64,000 nt of DNA. It comes from Cordilura impudica. Its lineage: Eukaryota > Arthropoda > Insecta > Diptera > Scathophagidae. The position numbers and the translations under genes were made by a program. Under the pieces are notes generated by a model. That model ran no database searches and was not told the DNA's origin. It saw nothing but the letters and a program-made list of their open reading frames with translations. Shown one piece after another: positions 34,427 to 45,403 of this stretch. The stretch spans positions 52,490,516 to 52,554,515 of the forward strand of contig OY821521.1 in NCBI GenBank assembly GCA_963682025.1, in the 5' to 3' direction. The first letter of the stretch is position 1. Each line of letters opens with the position of its first letter.

Positions 34427-35087
34427 TAGGGCGGGTCGATTTAAAAATCGCCCAAGTGACAAGGAAAATAGTATTCTAGGGATCAAAATAAGAAATTTTG
34501 CCCGAGGAACCATACCTCTAAAACGAATTCTGATGGTCCGACTTTTGACCTGTCTATCTGCCTGTCTAACTTTGACCCATTTAGAGGCACCAATCAAGTC
34601 CAAATGGAGGGCCGACCCACCCATGCCAGTGGCACACCCCTGGAACCCCCTGGAATTGGGCTGACTATGTTTGATTTAATATTAAAATTAACACTCATAC
34701 GTATACGTATCTCCTACTCTGCTAATAAATAATAATGATACGCCTTGACTATGTTATGTTATTCAAAAAGATCGATCGGATGAGGGTAAATAACTTTTAG
34801 ATCACTCCGTGACTATGCGTGACTAAGCGTGACTGCGTGAATACCCCAAAATTATTCTGTAGTCACAACAAGACTATGGGCCAAGTTTCAGATCAATTGC
34901 ATGAGGGAGAATGGGGTTGCCCCATGGCAGACAGACAGACAGACAGACAGGTCAAAAGTCAGAACATCAGAATTCGTTTTAGAGGTATGGGTCCTTGGGC
35001 AAAGTTTCTTATTTTGATCCTTAGAATATGATTTTCCTTGTCACTTGAGCAATTTTTTTTTGCCTCCCTAAAAATCGACCCGCCCTA
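34427..35087. mobile_element. Non-autonomous hAT element with perfect 8-bp target duplication
   Basis: A 661-bp element flanked by CTGACCAT on both sides (34419-34426 and 35088-35095), the 8-bp duplication typical of the hAT superfamily. Its terminal inverted repeats are about 150 bp, starting TAGGGCGGGTCGATTT on both strands and continuing to GAATTCTGATG. The interior (about 34750-34945) holds a GTGACTG-type minisatellite and a CAGACAGACAGACAG tract. There is no transposase. It sits in the end of a deleted GACGG-type repeat, whose left remnant is about 34300-34426 and right remnant 35096-35115. Confidence 0.85.
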
Positions 35088-35115
35088 CTGACCATATCGT
35101 GGTATGGGGTATAAA

Positions 35116-36086
35116 TACTGATGTATGTTTGATTTAATATTAAAGATAGCACTCATACGCACACATATCATATACTCCAATAGTAAATAATAATCATACC
35201 ACCGAATATGTTATAGATGAAATTGGGTTATTTGAATTCCCAATTTCCATTGACTTAACATTATAATCTTGAAGTAGATTGAGTTATAAAACAAGGCTTC
35301 TTGAGCTTTACTGAAAAACTGGTTTAAGAATTTATTTTGACATGGTTTATTATCTTCAAATTGTTTTATTTATCTTTATTTAAAATGCAAGGGCACGCGT
35401 GCTAGGATTAAACGCAGGATCATTGCATTCCGAAGAATGAACCACATCAAAATATCTGCTTTTAATTTGACAAACATATTTTTTTCCCAATTATGATTTT
35501 ATTGCTCGATTCATTATTAATTTATCGTTAGGTAAATTCTCCACCAATATATGGTTAAAAGTATCCATTTTATGATTAAAAGTGTAAAACAAAGGCGACA
35601 AATTAGAAAGAAACGCATATTTTTTCTTGATTTATAATTTTTTTAATGAAGCAAAATACGTATTCTGTTAGAAAACATATTTAGAAAAACAAAAATATTT
35701 ACATAATCTGTAATTAGACTTTGGAAATATTACTTTCTCCACATACCGCACATATACTCGTATTTCCAATTAAATTTTTTTATGACACCTAGGTGTGTCT
35801 TGTTAAGTTAAATATATATTTCATTTCATATTTACACAAACTTTCCGCTTAAATTATAAAAACACGCAAATTTGCAAAAAAAAAAAAAAAAATAAATATC
35901 CTCACTTTACTCCTATAAATATTTAACACATTAACACATTTTTGCAAAATTCCCAGGGCTTAGGGAGCACAAAAAAATAAAATAAAATAAAATAAAATAA
36001 AAATAAATATATAATTTAGTTGATCTAGCCTAACTATTTTATACCCCACATCACTTTTTGGTTTTAATTCAATTCGAAATTCTTAC
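35116..36086. other. Channel intron, AT-rich
   Basis: Includes a poly-A run near 35877 and an AAAAT-type microsatellite at 35976-36002. No genes or element ends recognised. Confidence 0.45.
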
Positions 36087-36350
36087 CTGTATATAAATGA
36101 CTCTCTGCGCCCATATTGGCACCTGCAATATCATACGCATGGTTGTATCCAATTCCATTGGACTCAATAAAACCACATAATAATCTTGCAATAGGGGATG
36201 GGCATAGAATTCATTTAGAAAATCCATTATGGTATCAGCGTGCAAGGTCGTTGAGCATACAACAACATGTTTTTCACTTTGGGCGCGATGCGATGAATAA
36301 CTGCCACCTAATTTTTGACGTTCCATCCATGTAAAGGCCAATTGTTCGAA
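36087..36350 (-). CDS. Slo2/KCNT potassium channel, exon D (post-S6 and RCK1 start)
   Basis: A 264-bp exon of exactly 88 codons in phase 0 at both ends, starting [18 protein letters not shown] and ending [12 protein letters not shown]. It encodes the end of S6, the linker to the gating ring and the first strand and helices of RCK1. WMERQKxGGxYSxHRAQxEKHVV and [20 protein letters not shown] (seen here) are near-identical in vertebrate KCNT1. The acceptor is ATCTAG and the donor GTAAGA. It follows LPTQ of the pore exon after an intron of 18.4 kb, the longest in the window, which holds the Tigger, Transib 2, microsatellite and complete mariner. Confidence 0.95.
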
Positions 36351-37105
36351 CTAGATGTATAAACAAAGAAAATGGAAAAGCAAAAAAAAAAAGATTTATA
36401 AAAAAATTTAAATTTCTTTTTGCTAGTTGCATGACATTTGAATTATGAATGGTAAACAAAAAAAAAAAAAAAAAAAAAAACAATTGCCATGTTACTATTT
36501 GATTGATTGAACTTTTGCCAACACTACGTTAGCAATGAGTTTTGGTGTGTTATTTCCAAAAGACTTAAAATAACCAAAGTCAAACTTTTTTTTTAAAAAT
36601 GATATGCAAAAATTTAAGGGATTTTTTTCTTCTTCTTTTTAGTGGTACAGCCAGAATTTCAAAACGCTTTTATATTGTTTAAGCACATGACTGTACTAAA
36701 TTTGTTATAAATTTGCTAGTCAATGTTAGGCAACATATATTCGTATTCTTAGCAACTTATACTTAGTTCAATAGAATGTTTGTATAATAATTAACCTGCG
36801 TCGAAAAGTAGAAAATTATTGCCTAACTTGCCACTTCAATTAATTCCATTATCTGATTTGTAAAACACTAATGTCATAGTGTTTTTTTACTGTTTTATTG
36901 TTTGGTGTCAATCCATATTAGTAGAAAATTTTTTGTTGAATATAAGGTGTTAGACGCCATTAAAATTTAAAAAACTGAGAAAGAGGAGTTAAACGATTTG
37001 GCAAGTGAGGCATTCAGATAGCTTCTCTGCTGCACTATCACAAACAAAAAAATATCACAAAAAAACATATATAATATACTCATATATTCTCTCAAATAAC
37101 ATAAG
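36351..37105. other. Channel intron, AT-rich, nothing recognised
   Basis: A poly-A run lies at about 36458-36480. No exon or element boundary supported. Confidence 0.4.
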
Positions 37106-40010
37106 TAAGAATATTTTAGTCGGTCTTGATCAACTATGCGATACCCTATACCACGTGTTTAGAGAAAGGGTCTTAGGTCCAACTTACTGGATGTAAAAAA
37201 TAAGTATAAAACAAATTTGAGTGACATTGTTATTATATTTTTTTTTGCCTGCAGATATGAATGCAGATGTCGAATGTTATATTTATATGACGACTAAGTC
37301 GAAAAATGGACCGATTCTGACCATATTTTGAAAAAGCACTTAATTCTTGTATAAACATATACAAACTAAATTTGAGAAAAGTCTTTGCTTTTGATAGGTT
37401 GAGGATTGTCATCATCCAATACTTCTAATATCCACACAACTTCCACAGAGACCTAATATTTCTAGTGTTTCTGAATCACTGTACTTTAAACGAACTAAAT
37501 ACCAAATGTTAAATCAATTACTATCTGACTAAAACTGGCTTGAAATCATTTCATTTTCAAACGATGGAAGTAATTTTGATCAGGTAATCGAAACTTTTTA
37601 TAAGATAATTTCAAAAAATATAATGAAAACTGTGCCTCTAATAAAAATAGCTAAGGCAAATGTTCCTCCATGGAATACAATCACACTAGCATGGTTGAAA
37701 AATCGGAAAAACAGGCTATATAGGAAATTTAAGAAAAGTAATAACCAAATTGATCAAAGTCTATATATTATAGCCAGAAGTCATTGTAACCTAGAAAATA
37801 AAAAAATGTTACGATAGTTATCTTAGTAAAATGTATTCAAATATGAAAAAAAAAATCCAAAAATGTTTTTCAACTTTGTAAATTCTAAACGCAAAATTTC
37901 ATCATACCCAACCACTAAAGAAAATGAATGGTACTGTGCTTTCAAACGATGTTGATATTGCAAATGTTTTTGCTGAATTCTTTGCGTCCACATTTTCCAC
38001 AATGACGTTAAACAACACACGATATCCCTATGATATTCCAAGGCTGACATCAATTAATATTTCATCCTTAGACGTGTTGACTGTTCTTAAGAGTCTAAGA
38101 AGTATAAAAAGTTCATTTAGTCCGGGTCCAGATGGTATTCCCAGCTGTATCTTAAAAAATTGTGCTGAAATATTGGCTGCCTCGTTAACTCTTATATATA
38201 ATAACTCTCTTAAATTCGGTATCTTTCCAAAGTGTTAGAAAAATTCATTTATTATTCCGCACTATAAATCTGGTAGCCGCAGTGATGCTACTAATTATAG
38301 AGCAATTGCAAAGCAATTGTCTTCAATTCTATCACCAGCTCAACATGGCTTTTGCAAAGGATGGCTTACGACTACTAATCTAATGGAATTTACTTCCTAT
38401 ATAAACTCTGGATTCTGCAAAAATAAACAAACTGATGTTATATACACGGACTTTAGCAAAGCTTTTGATAAGGTTAGCCATGATCTACTGCCAGCGAAAC
38501 TAGATGTTATTGGATGCTCCGGGAACTTCTTAAAATGGATTCGGTCGTACTTAAAACATCGTAAGCAATGTGTAATTTTCAATAACTCTAAATCGAAATA
38601 TATAGATGTTACTTCCGGTGTCCCTCAAGGGAGTCACCTTGGACCTCTCCTATTTTTACTGTTTATTAATGATCTACCAAAGTATATTCAATATAGCAAT
38701 ATCCTTATATATGCCGACGATGTAAAAATCTACTCAACCATCATAAACAATGAAGATAGTATACGTCTGCAGTCTGACTTAAATAGCTTCTATAAATGGT
38801 GCAATGTCAAGTTAATGGAATTAAATCTAAAAAAAATGTCAGTCTATGACCATTTCTAGCTATTCGCCATCTTCGAACGACTATGTCATCCATGACACAA
38901 AACTAAACTCAGTTGACTCGTTCATAAATTTGGGAGTTCATTTTGATAAAAGACTAAGTTTTAATTCTCACGTAACAATGACTGTTAATAAGGCAAATGG
39001 TGTTTTATCTTTTATAAAGCGTTGGGCAAAGGAATTTAATGATCCTCATATAACAAAAAATCTATTAACGTCTTTTGTCAGGCCGATACTTGAATACGCA
39101 TCAGTAATCTGGGATCCACAGTACAATGTTTTCATCTAAAAACTTGAATCAGTTCAGAAACAATTCTTACTATTTTGTCTTCGATATCTTGAGTGGAATG
39201 CGGAATTGAGTCTTCCACCGTATCGTAGTCGTTTGGCTCTAATAAAGCTTCCAACTTTGAAAAGTAGAAGGATCATTTCTAATATAACATTCTTCCTCAA
39301 CCTGGTTCATGGTAAAATTGATTCTGAATGCCTTCTTGGAAAAATATGTATAAATGTCTCTAACAGACAACTTCGATCGTATGAGCCGGTTTACCTGAAT
39401 TTCCACAGATCAAATTTCATAAATTTCGATCCATTCCGAAGAATTAGCACCGAAGTGAACAGACACTATGCTTTAATTGATTTATCCGATGATGTTGATA
39501 CATATTATTAAAAGGAGATTAACGACATATTTAAACGCTAATGATTATGTTTATAACTGTATTTAAAGTCTGTATTATTTTTGTAAAATATTTTTTGTAA
39601 ATATTGCTCAGCTGTTGCTTTATTGTAGCTGAATTAAATAAGTAAATAATAAAAAAATATCGGGAAGCAGCTTTATATGGGGACTATGATTAAGAATTGT
39701 TCTATAGGGATTATTGTCAGACTACTGCTTAATGGATGTAATGAACAGACACAATGCCAATTTCACCGAAATTTTTATGATAATTTGGATCTTATGACAA
39801 TTTGAGTCGACCTCATCGGGCTCATTTGTATGGGGACTAGGTCTGCACCGATTTTCACCAACTTCAGTAGCATTCGTCCTATATTCATATTTGCGTACAG
39901 ACGAACGGACGAACGAACAGACATCAGATTCTGAATCGATCGGTAAAAGGTGGATCTCGATCAATTATTTTTGGTTATTACGAGCATCAGCAGAAACTCT
40001 ATATACTCTG
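37106..40010 (+). repeat. GACGG-type repeat split by a LINE insertion
   Basis: The left half (37106-37405) and the right half (39657-40010) are consecutive parts of the reference repeat. The left stops after TTGATAGGTTGAGGAT and the right resumes with ATCGGGAAGCAGC, which is contiguous in the 5762-6505 copy. The 2.25 kb between is a LINE. The GACGG tract here is weak: GACGAACGGACGAACGAAC. Confidence 0.75.
37406..39655 (+). pseudogene. CR1/jockey-group LINE, reverse transcriptase relic
   Basis: A + strand element covering the region before the reverse transcriptase, the reverse transcriptase itself and a C-terminal region. Landmarks: VPPWNTITLAWLKNRKNRLY (37660-37720), SPGPDGIPSCILKN (38130-38165), AQHGFCKGWLTTTNLMEF (about 38340), YTDFSKAFDKVSHDLLPAKL (about 38440-38500), SGVPQGSHLGPLLFLLFIND (about 38615-38670), YADD (about 38710), then SFINLGVHFDKRLSFNSHV (about 38920) and ILEYASVIWDP (about 39090). 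Frameshifts or stops occur near 37817, 38240, 38860 and 39140. A short A-rich tail ends near 39655. It is 5' truncated: the endonuclease is absent. Confidence 0.8.
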
Positions 40011-40011
40011 A

Positions 40012-40740
40012 CCACTAGGGTGGCCCTTAATCACATGGAGGTGAAAAAAGTGTTCGAATTTAAAGTATCACCCCCTAGGAATATGCGAATAGCAAAAAAC
40101 TGAGAAATACAAAGCTTTCGGTCAATCATAAAAAATTTAGAGGTGCCTCAACGCGACTGAAAATTTCAAGAGTGTTTGTATGGGAAAAATATGACTTTTT
40201 TCAGATTTTACGAAAATTTCGTACTATAGTTTAATTTTTTCAACAAGCTGTGATATGAGCCGATATCAGTAAAAATTAAATTATCTTTTAAAAAGCTATA
40301 TAACTTCAAAATCGAATAACAACTCGCTAAGAAATACTAAATGCCCCAGACTACGTTTGTGCCAAAAAAAATCTAGGTCATGAAATGTGATGAACATTTG
40401 TTCAACTTTAAGAAATTGATTTAAGCCATAATTTTTTTTTTTGGTCTCTGTTCCTATAGGTACTCAGATATGAAATTTTGTCTCATTACTACGTTGTGAA
40501 CCTATTGCGAAATGAGACCAAAGACGGAAAATTTTTTTGATAAAATTTTGAAAACCCATTTTTTAAGTTTAAAAAATGTTCTTAAACAAAATTTCAAAAA
40601 AAATGTATCTGGCACTTTAAAGTTTTGTTAAATATATACTAGAGATTAGCTGTGTGAATTTTTAGGTAAATTCCTCTGCCAGACTTTTTTTTTACAAGTA
40701 ATTTTTTTTTGCGGATTTCGAGAAAAATGAGTTTTTGTGG
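40012..40740 (+). repeat. TAGGGTGG-family repeat, copy 4
   Basis: Starts TAGGGTGGCCCTTAATCAC directly after the end of the GACGG-type repeat (CTGACCAC), then AATATGCGAATAGCAAAAAA and GCCTCAACGCGACT. Ends at about 40740 in GGATTTCGAGAAAAATGAG. Same family as 9939. Confidence 0.6.
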
Positions 40741-41110
40741 CTGGTCCATGTTTATAACACGTTTCAGTAATTCTCCATCATCGTTGACTTAATTTAGTGA
40801 TTCCTGAGCAACTTCCATTGGCCGCTGCTTTTGATAAAAATTCTGCAATTTTGGAACAAATGTTGCTGCCAAATTTTATGGCATGAGCCAATCGAGGTTG
40901 TTGATGTGATGGGGCGTGCGGGACGCTCGTCATCTTCAACGTCTCACGGTCATCCTGGAAACGCTTATACTACTCGTAAATACTTGTTTTACTATTAACA
41001 GACCCACCATAGGCCTTTGTTACTATTTTACGCACTTTGTTACACTTTATTTAATTTTTTTTCGCAAAATTTGATGCAAATTCTTTGATCCATTTCTTTT
41101 AGCAAACGAA
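40740..41110 (-). pseudogene. mariner-family transposase N-terminal fragment
   Basis: Minus-strand fragments resemble the helix-turn-helix half of mariner transposases: MDQRICIKFCEKK (about 41090), then VTKAYGG (about 41020), then YKRFQDDRETL (about 40960). The last corresponds to the usual WYKRFQDGRE block. No catalytic region is present and stops interrupt the frame. It differs from the rosa-like copies. Confidence 0.55.
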
Positions 41111-41319
41111 AATCGCAAAGTTTATAAAAACACGTCTAACCTTAGCGGCTGCTACAGACAAAGAAAGCAAGGAATACCGTTGAAAATTTTATCGTACTTC
41201 AGGGGCATGTATATCAACATAATAAAAAAAATTTTACAATTGGACACTCCAAGCCGGCGAAATTTTAAAATTACCAATATTTTCTGAACACACCTCGTAT
41301 ACAACTCCGAGCGATTCAC

Positions 41320-42813
41320 AACAGTGCATATATGAGGAGGCATTGACGTTATTTCTGGATTTGAAATTAACAAAACAGCAATATATTCAGCTCAGATTGC
41401 ATGCGATTAAAAAAGGCTCAAATATGTATCCAGCATATCATCACATGGACTGTCTGCCATCAAAGGACACCATCACAATCACACCAATTTCGGCAGAGGT
41501 ACAACTACAACCTCTACTTGACCACACAGCCGAACGCTTGATACAATCAATAAAAAAAAATGAGTTGAAGAACTATGGAAACATATAGTTAATTCTTTTT
41601 TGTAAATTGGGGATGTGATGGTTCTTAGGGACAAAATTAATAAATATAAACAGTAGTATGTGAAAATATTTCGGATTCTGTTCATGGTATCATTTATATC
41701 ATTGCGATTGAAAAAGATTTTGGAAGATTCAGAGCCTGCGACTTGTACAACGCAAATAAAAGATATTTGGAAAAATGAGACACCATCTTCTACGAAATAC
41801 TGCAGGCCAATCAAATTTGAATTTAAAAAATAAACTCATGATGCCATTAACAAAGAAGTTACTGATATCAAGGCCCAAATTGCAACACTACAGCCATTAC
41901 AATTAAAGTTAGGTGGACATCACCATCAATAGTAAGCTACCAATTTATGCTGACAATGATAGATGGAAGAGTAGGCTGGGCTTTGACTAACACAAAGGCT
42001 GCATCCAGCTGCATTATATGCCAAGCAAAATCAAGTCAATTAAATCAAGTTCCGACAAAATCATTAGATGCATATGAATTTGGATTATCACCACTACATG
42101 CAAGAATACGACTTGTGGAACACATACTAAAAATCAGTTATGATTTGGATTTCGGGTCTTTAGCATCAATAAGAAACAACGAAACCAACAAAGAGTTAAG
42201 AAGTTCAAAAAAGAAACATGTACAAGATGAATATCGCAAATTTCGATTGATTATAGATCAGCCAAAACACGGGTCAGGCAATACAACTGATGGCAATACC
42301 GCAAGAAGATTCTTTTCAGATCCAGAAACACCATCTGTAATAACAGGAGTGGATTTGAAATAATCCTAGAAGTACTTGCGTGCAATGAAGAAATTGACTT
42401 TAGAAAATTTTGAGATTATGCTAAGGAAACTGCAAAAATATATACAACCAAGTACCCATGGAGAAATATGTCTGCAACAGTTCGCAAAATTTTTTATCAT
42501 GCAGAAGATGTCATTAAATATAATTTGGTGCCACTTAGAGATGTGTCAGAGGAGGCTCAGGAAAAAAGGAATAAGGACTACAGATTTTATAGAGAGCACA
42601 ATACTAGAAAAATTTCACGAAATTCCGCAAATGAAGATCTATTTAATATATATATTAATGACAACGTCAGATCCGTTCATCTCCAGTATTCGAAATCAAT
42701 GGAAAGTGGAACATCGGTATTTAGATGAAGAAGTCAAAAAACTACTAAAGAACAGGAATAACACAGAACAAAATATGGAATATTTGCAATCAATATTTCA
42801 ATCAAATGAATAA
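41320..42813 (+). pseudogene. Transib (RAG1-like) transposase relic, copy 2
   Basis: A diverged second member. Segments: LTKQQYIQLRLHAIKKGSN and HTAERLIQSIKK (41343-41580), a broken NWGCDGS (about 41615-41640, first catalytic Asp), SLRLKK and PSSTKYCRPIKFEF (41690-41830), MLTMIDGRVGWALTNT with CIICQA (41947-42030, second Asp and Cys pair), YEFGLSPLHARIRLVEHIL, then GSGNTTDGNTARRFF (about 42270-42315) and RKIFYHAEDVI with VSEEAQEKRNK (42480-42575, third catalytic position). It ends at 42813. Frames change at about 41590, 41830, 42363 and 42470. The first Asp block is followed by a stop. The two copies share little nucleotide identity, so they are different families or old. Confidence 0.78.
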
Positions 42814-43013
42814 TAATTATACACTAAGACCTCGCTTTGCGTCATGGATACGTTCCAAAATAACGCGACGCAAAATGAAACGACGCAAAGTAAATTACGA
42901 TTTTCTATAAGAAACTATATATATATAAAAGATAGGTTCAATCGTTTTTTTTTTTCTTAAATGTTAAAAAAGAAGAAAATTTAGGTAACAAAAATGAAAT
43001 ATATTCATTTGAA

Positions 43014-43384
43014 CTAGCAGATTCCAGCGCTCGAAATTCGAGTGCAATTTCTAGGCAGCTTTATTTTTCAACTTAGTCAATTCACAAACCAACACTTTTT
43101 TGGTTTATCATTATTGTGAATGAAGATAAAACACTCACTAACAAACACATTAACAAATTTAATAAAACACACATAGAATAGTTATGTATAATTTTATGTA
43201 TGTGTTAGTAGCAAATTTAAATGCAATTTACTGAAAACATAGGAAAAAATTTAAAAATCTGTAAATCTGCAGAACGGCTAAAAAGAAATACCTTTCAAAT
43301 AATATACGCTTGGTCAAAATCGGGATAAAACGGTAGAACAAAACATCGGTTAATAGAATTGTGCTAGCCTATTAATATTATAGA
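43014..43384 (-). mobile_element. Non-autonomous Helitron, copy 4 (inside the Tigger element)
   Basis: A 371-bp minus-strand copy with complete ends: TCTATAATATTAATAGG after A, and GGAATCTGCTAG before T. The hairpin CTCG-AATTT-CGAG is intact in this copy. It is closest to copy 1. Confidence 0.85.
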
Positions 43385-43389
43385 TAATC

Positions 43390-44112
43390 TAACTCATAAA
43401 AACAAAGTTTTTATTAAAACTCTTTCTTTCCTTATGCATATGATTTTTGAATATCTCCGTGACTGCGCTTGACTGTGTGTGACTATCTTAAAATTAATCT
43501 TTGGACACAACAAGTCTATGGACAAAGTTTCAGATTCATCGGATGAGGGGAAGTGGGGTTTTAATCTCTCCGTGACTGTACGTGACTATGTCAAAGTCAA
43601 TCTTTTTTCACAGCAAGTCTATCGACCAAGTTTTAGATCGATCGGATAAGGAAAAATGGGTTTTAAATCACTCCGTGACTGTGCGTGACTATGCGTGACT
43701 GTGCGTGACTATGTCGAAGTTGATCTTTCTTTACAGCAAGTATATCGACCAAGTTTCTGATCGGTCAAATGAGGGTAAATGACGTTTAGATCACTACGTG
43801 ACTGTGCGTGACCATGCGTGACTGTGCGTGACTAAGTTAAAGTTAATATTTTTTCACAGCAAGTCTATGGACCAAGTTTCAGATCGATCGGATGAGGTGA
43901 AATGACATTTAGATTACTTCGAGACTGTGCGTGACCATGCGTGACTGTGCGTGACTAAGTCAGAGTTAATCTTTTTTCACAGCAAGTGTATGGACCAAGT
44001 TTGAGATCGAGCGGATGAGGGGGAAACGACATTTAGATCACTCCGTGATTGTGAGTGACCACGCGTGACTACCCCAAAATTAATCTGCAGTCACGACAAG
44101 ACTATGGGCCAA
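43390..44112 (+). repeat. Repeat with internal GTGACTGTGCGTGAC minisatellite, expanded
   Basis: Starts TAACTCATAAAAACAAAGTT and AAAACTCTTTCTTTCC, as at 10990, then holds about six units of roughly 110-120 bp, each with CAAGTTTCAGATCGATCGGA variants and GTGACTGTGCGTGACC runs. The right end is truncated after CAAGACTATGGGCCAAG. Confidence 0.7.
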
Positions 44113-45050
44113 GAAAGAGTTTAAAAAGACTAGAAATGCAATTAAAAAAATAAATATACAAAAAATATATATGAATAAATAATAATTAGTAAAAAAAAAT
44201 TTTCCGAATCTGTAGATTAGCTGCCTATGGCCACTGGAATCTCTTTTACAAAAAAATTGTCCATAGCTTGCAGAACTGCTTTTTGCTTTATTTCTAGGCA
44301 AAGCTTGTTGTAACAATTGATTTCTGTTGCTACCGCACGAGATAATTTTGAGGATTTTGTGAAAAAATTTCGAAGGCTTCATTAATCAATTTCCAAATCC
44401 AGTTGCATTAATTCGTTGTTAATTAGTTCCTCTTGAATATGTGAAGTTAGCAACTCATCTATGTCATTCTCATCCATCCCTTAAAACTTAGACAAACAGT
44501 AACTTTCACCTGTTTTCTTTTGCACATTTTCTGGCCATATTTTGCGCAGAACACTTATTCATGCAAGATAGTTTAACCTCCTCCCAAGAATCTGAAATAA
44601 TTTCTATTGCTTCCAAAATATTAAATTTTTCTAAAATTCTTCCACTGTAGGTTTATCGGGTCCATCAGTTTTACTTAGAAGCAGCTTAAATGTTCTTCAA
44701 CGGTAGTAGCTTTTAAAATTCGATATTATACCCTGATCCATTGACCATATCACTGATGTAGCGTTCGGTGGTAAAAACATAAATTTAACATTTTCTGATA
44801 AATCATAAATATAAACTGGGTGACCAGGAGCATTTTAAGTGTTGCAATTTCTATTTACTTATATAAAAGTTTATAGTCACAACGAAAAACACTTTTACTG
44901 CAAAATCGAGCAATCAAACTAACAATTTAAAGTTAACTGAATAACCGTGATTCCCCGAGAATCCAAAAAGTATGATTTTTTCAAAAATCGCAACTATGTT
45001 TCAGAAAAAAAAACCCCAAAATTTAATTTAAAAAAAATACACATTTAATG

Positions 45051-45270
45051 TCCAAGTATGTGTTCTTATATAGTATGTTGCCTGAAGACCAGTGGTGTAT
45101 TATATTTAATGATTTTTGGTAAAGCTTACTTGGTCCTTCCTTCTTTTTGTTGCGCAACGTTTCGACACTGGGTTTGTGTCCTCTTCGGGCGAAGAGCTTT
45201 ACCAAAAATCATTAAATATAATACACCACTGGTCTTTAGGCAACATACTATATAAGAACATATACTTGGA
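45051..45270. mobile_element. Hairpin MITE with ~70-bp near-perfect arms (inside the Tigger element)
   Basis: The arms at 45051-45123 and 45204-45270 are inverted: TCCAAGTATGTGTTCTTATA with TCCAAGTATATGTTCTTATA, both continuing through TAGTATGTTGCC and CCAGTGGTGTATTATATTTA to GATTTTTGGTAAAGC. The loop of about 80 bp is GC-richer than its surroundings. Non-coding. Confidence 0.75.
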
Positions 45271-45403
45271 TATTAAAAGTGTTTCACCGAATAACAATAA
45301 AAAAACGACGCAATTCGACTCAAAGCGAAAATTTATCTTTATTTATTAACGACGCAACTTCGAAAAAACGCAAAACGAAACGACGCAAAGCGAGGTCTTA
45401 GTG

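Larger units (their letters stand above)
42822..45403 (-). mobile_element. Tigger/pogo-type element with matching ends, carrying nested repeats
   Basis: Both termini read CACTAAGACCTCGCTTTGCG inward (42822 and 45403) and are flanked by TA. Close to each end are extra GACGCAAA motifs, probably sub-terminal transposase sites. On the minus strand, remnants of a pogo/Tigger DDE transposase are visible: KFMFLPPNATSV then MDQGIISNFKSYY (about 44700-44790, usual form PPNTTSxIQPMDQGVI), DGPDKPTVEEF (about 44640), and IWPENVQKK (about 44530). The N-terminal DNA-binding part is missing. Inserted within are a Helitron, a GTGACTG repeat and a hairpin. It starts only 9 bp beyond the stop of Transib copy 2. 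Confidence 0.82.

Noticed and set aside
36274..36483. Minus frame overlapping exon D and running upstream
   Set aside because: The upstream part is intron beyond the ATCTAG acceptor; only 36087-36350 has homology.
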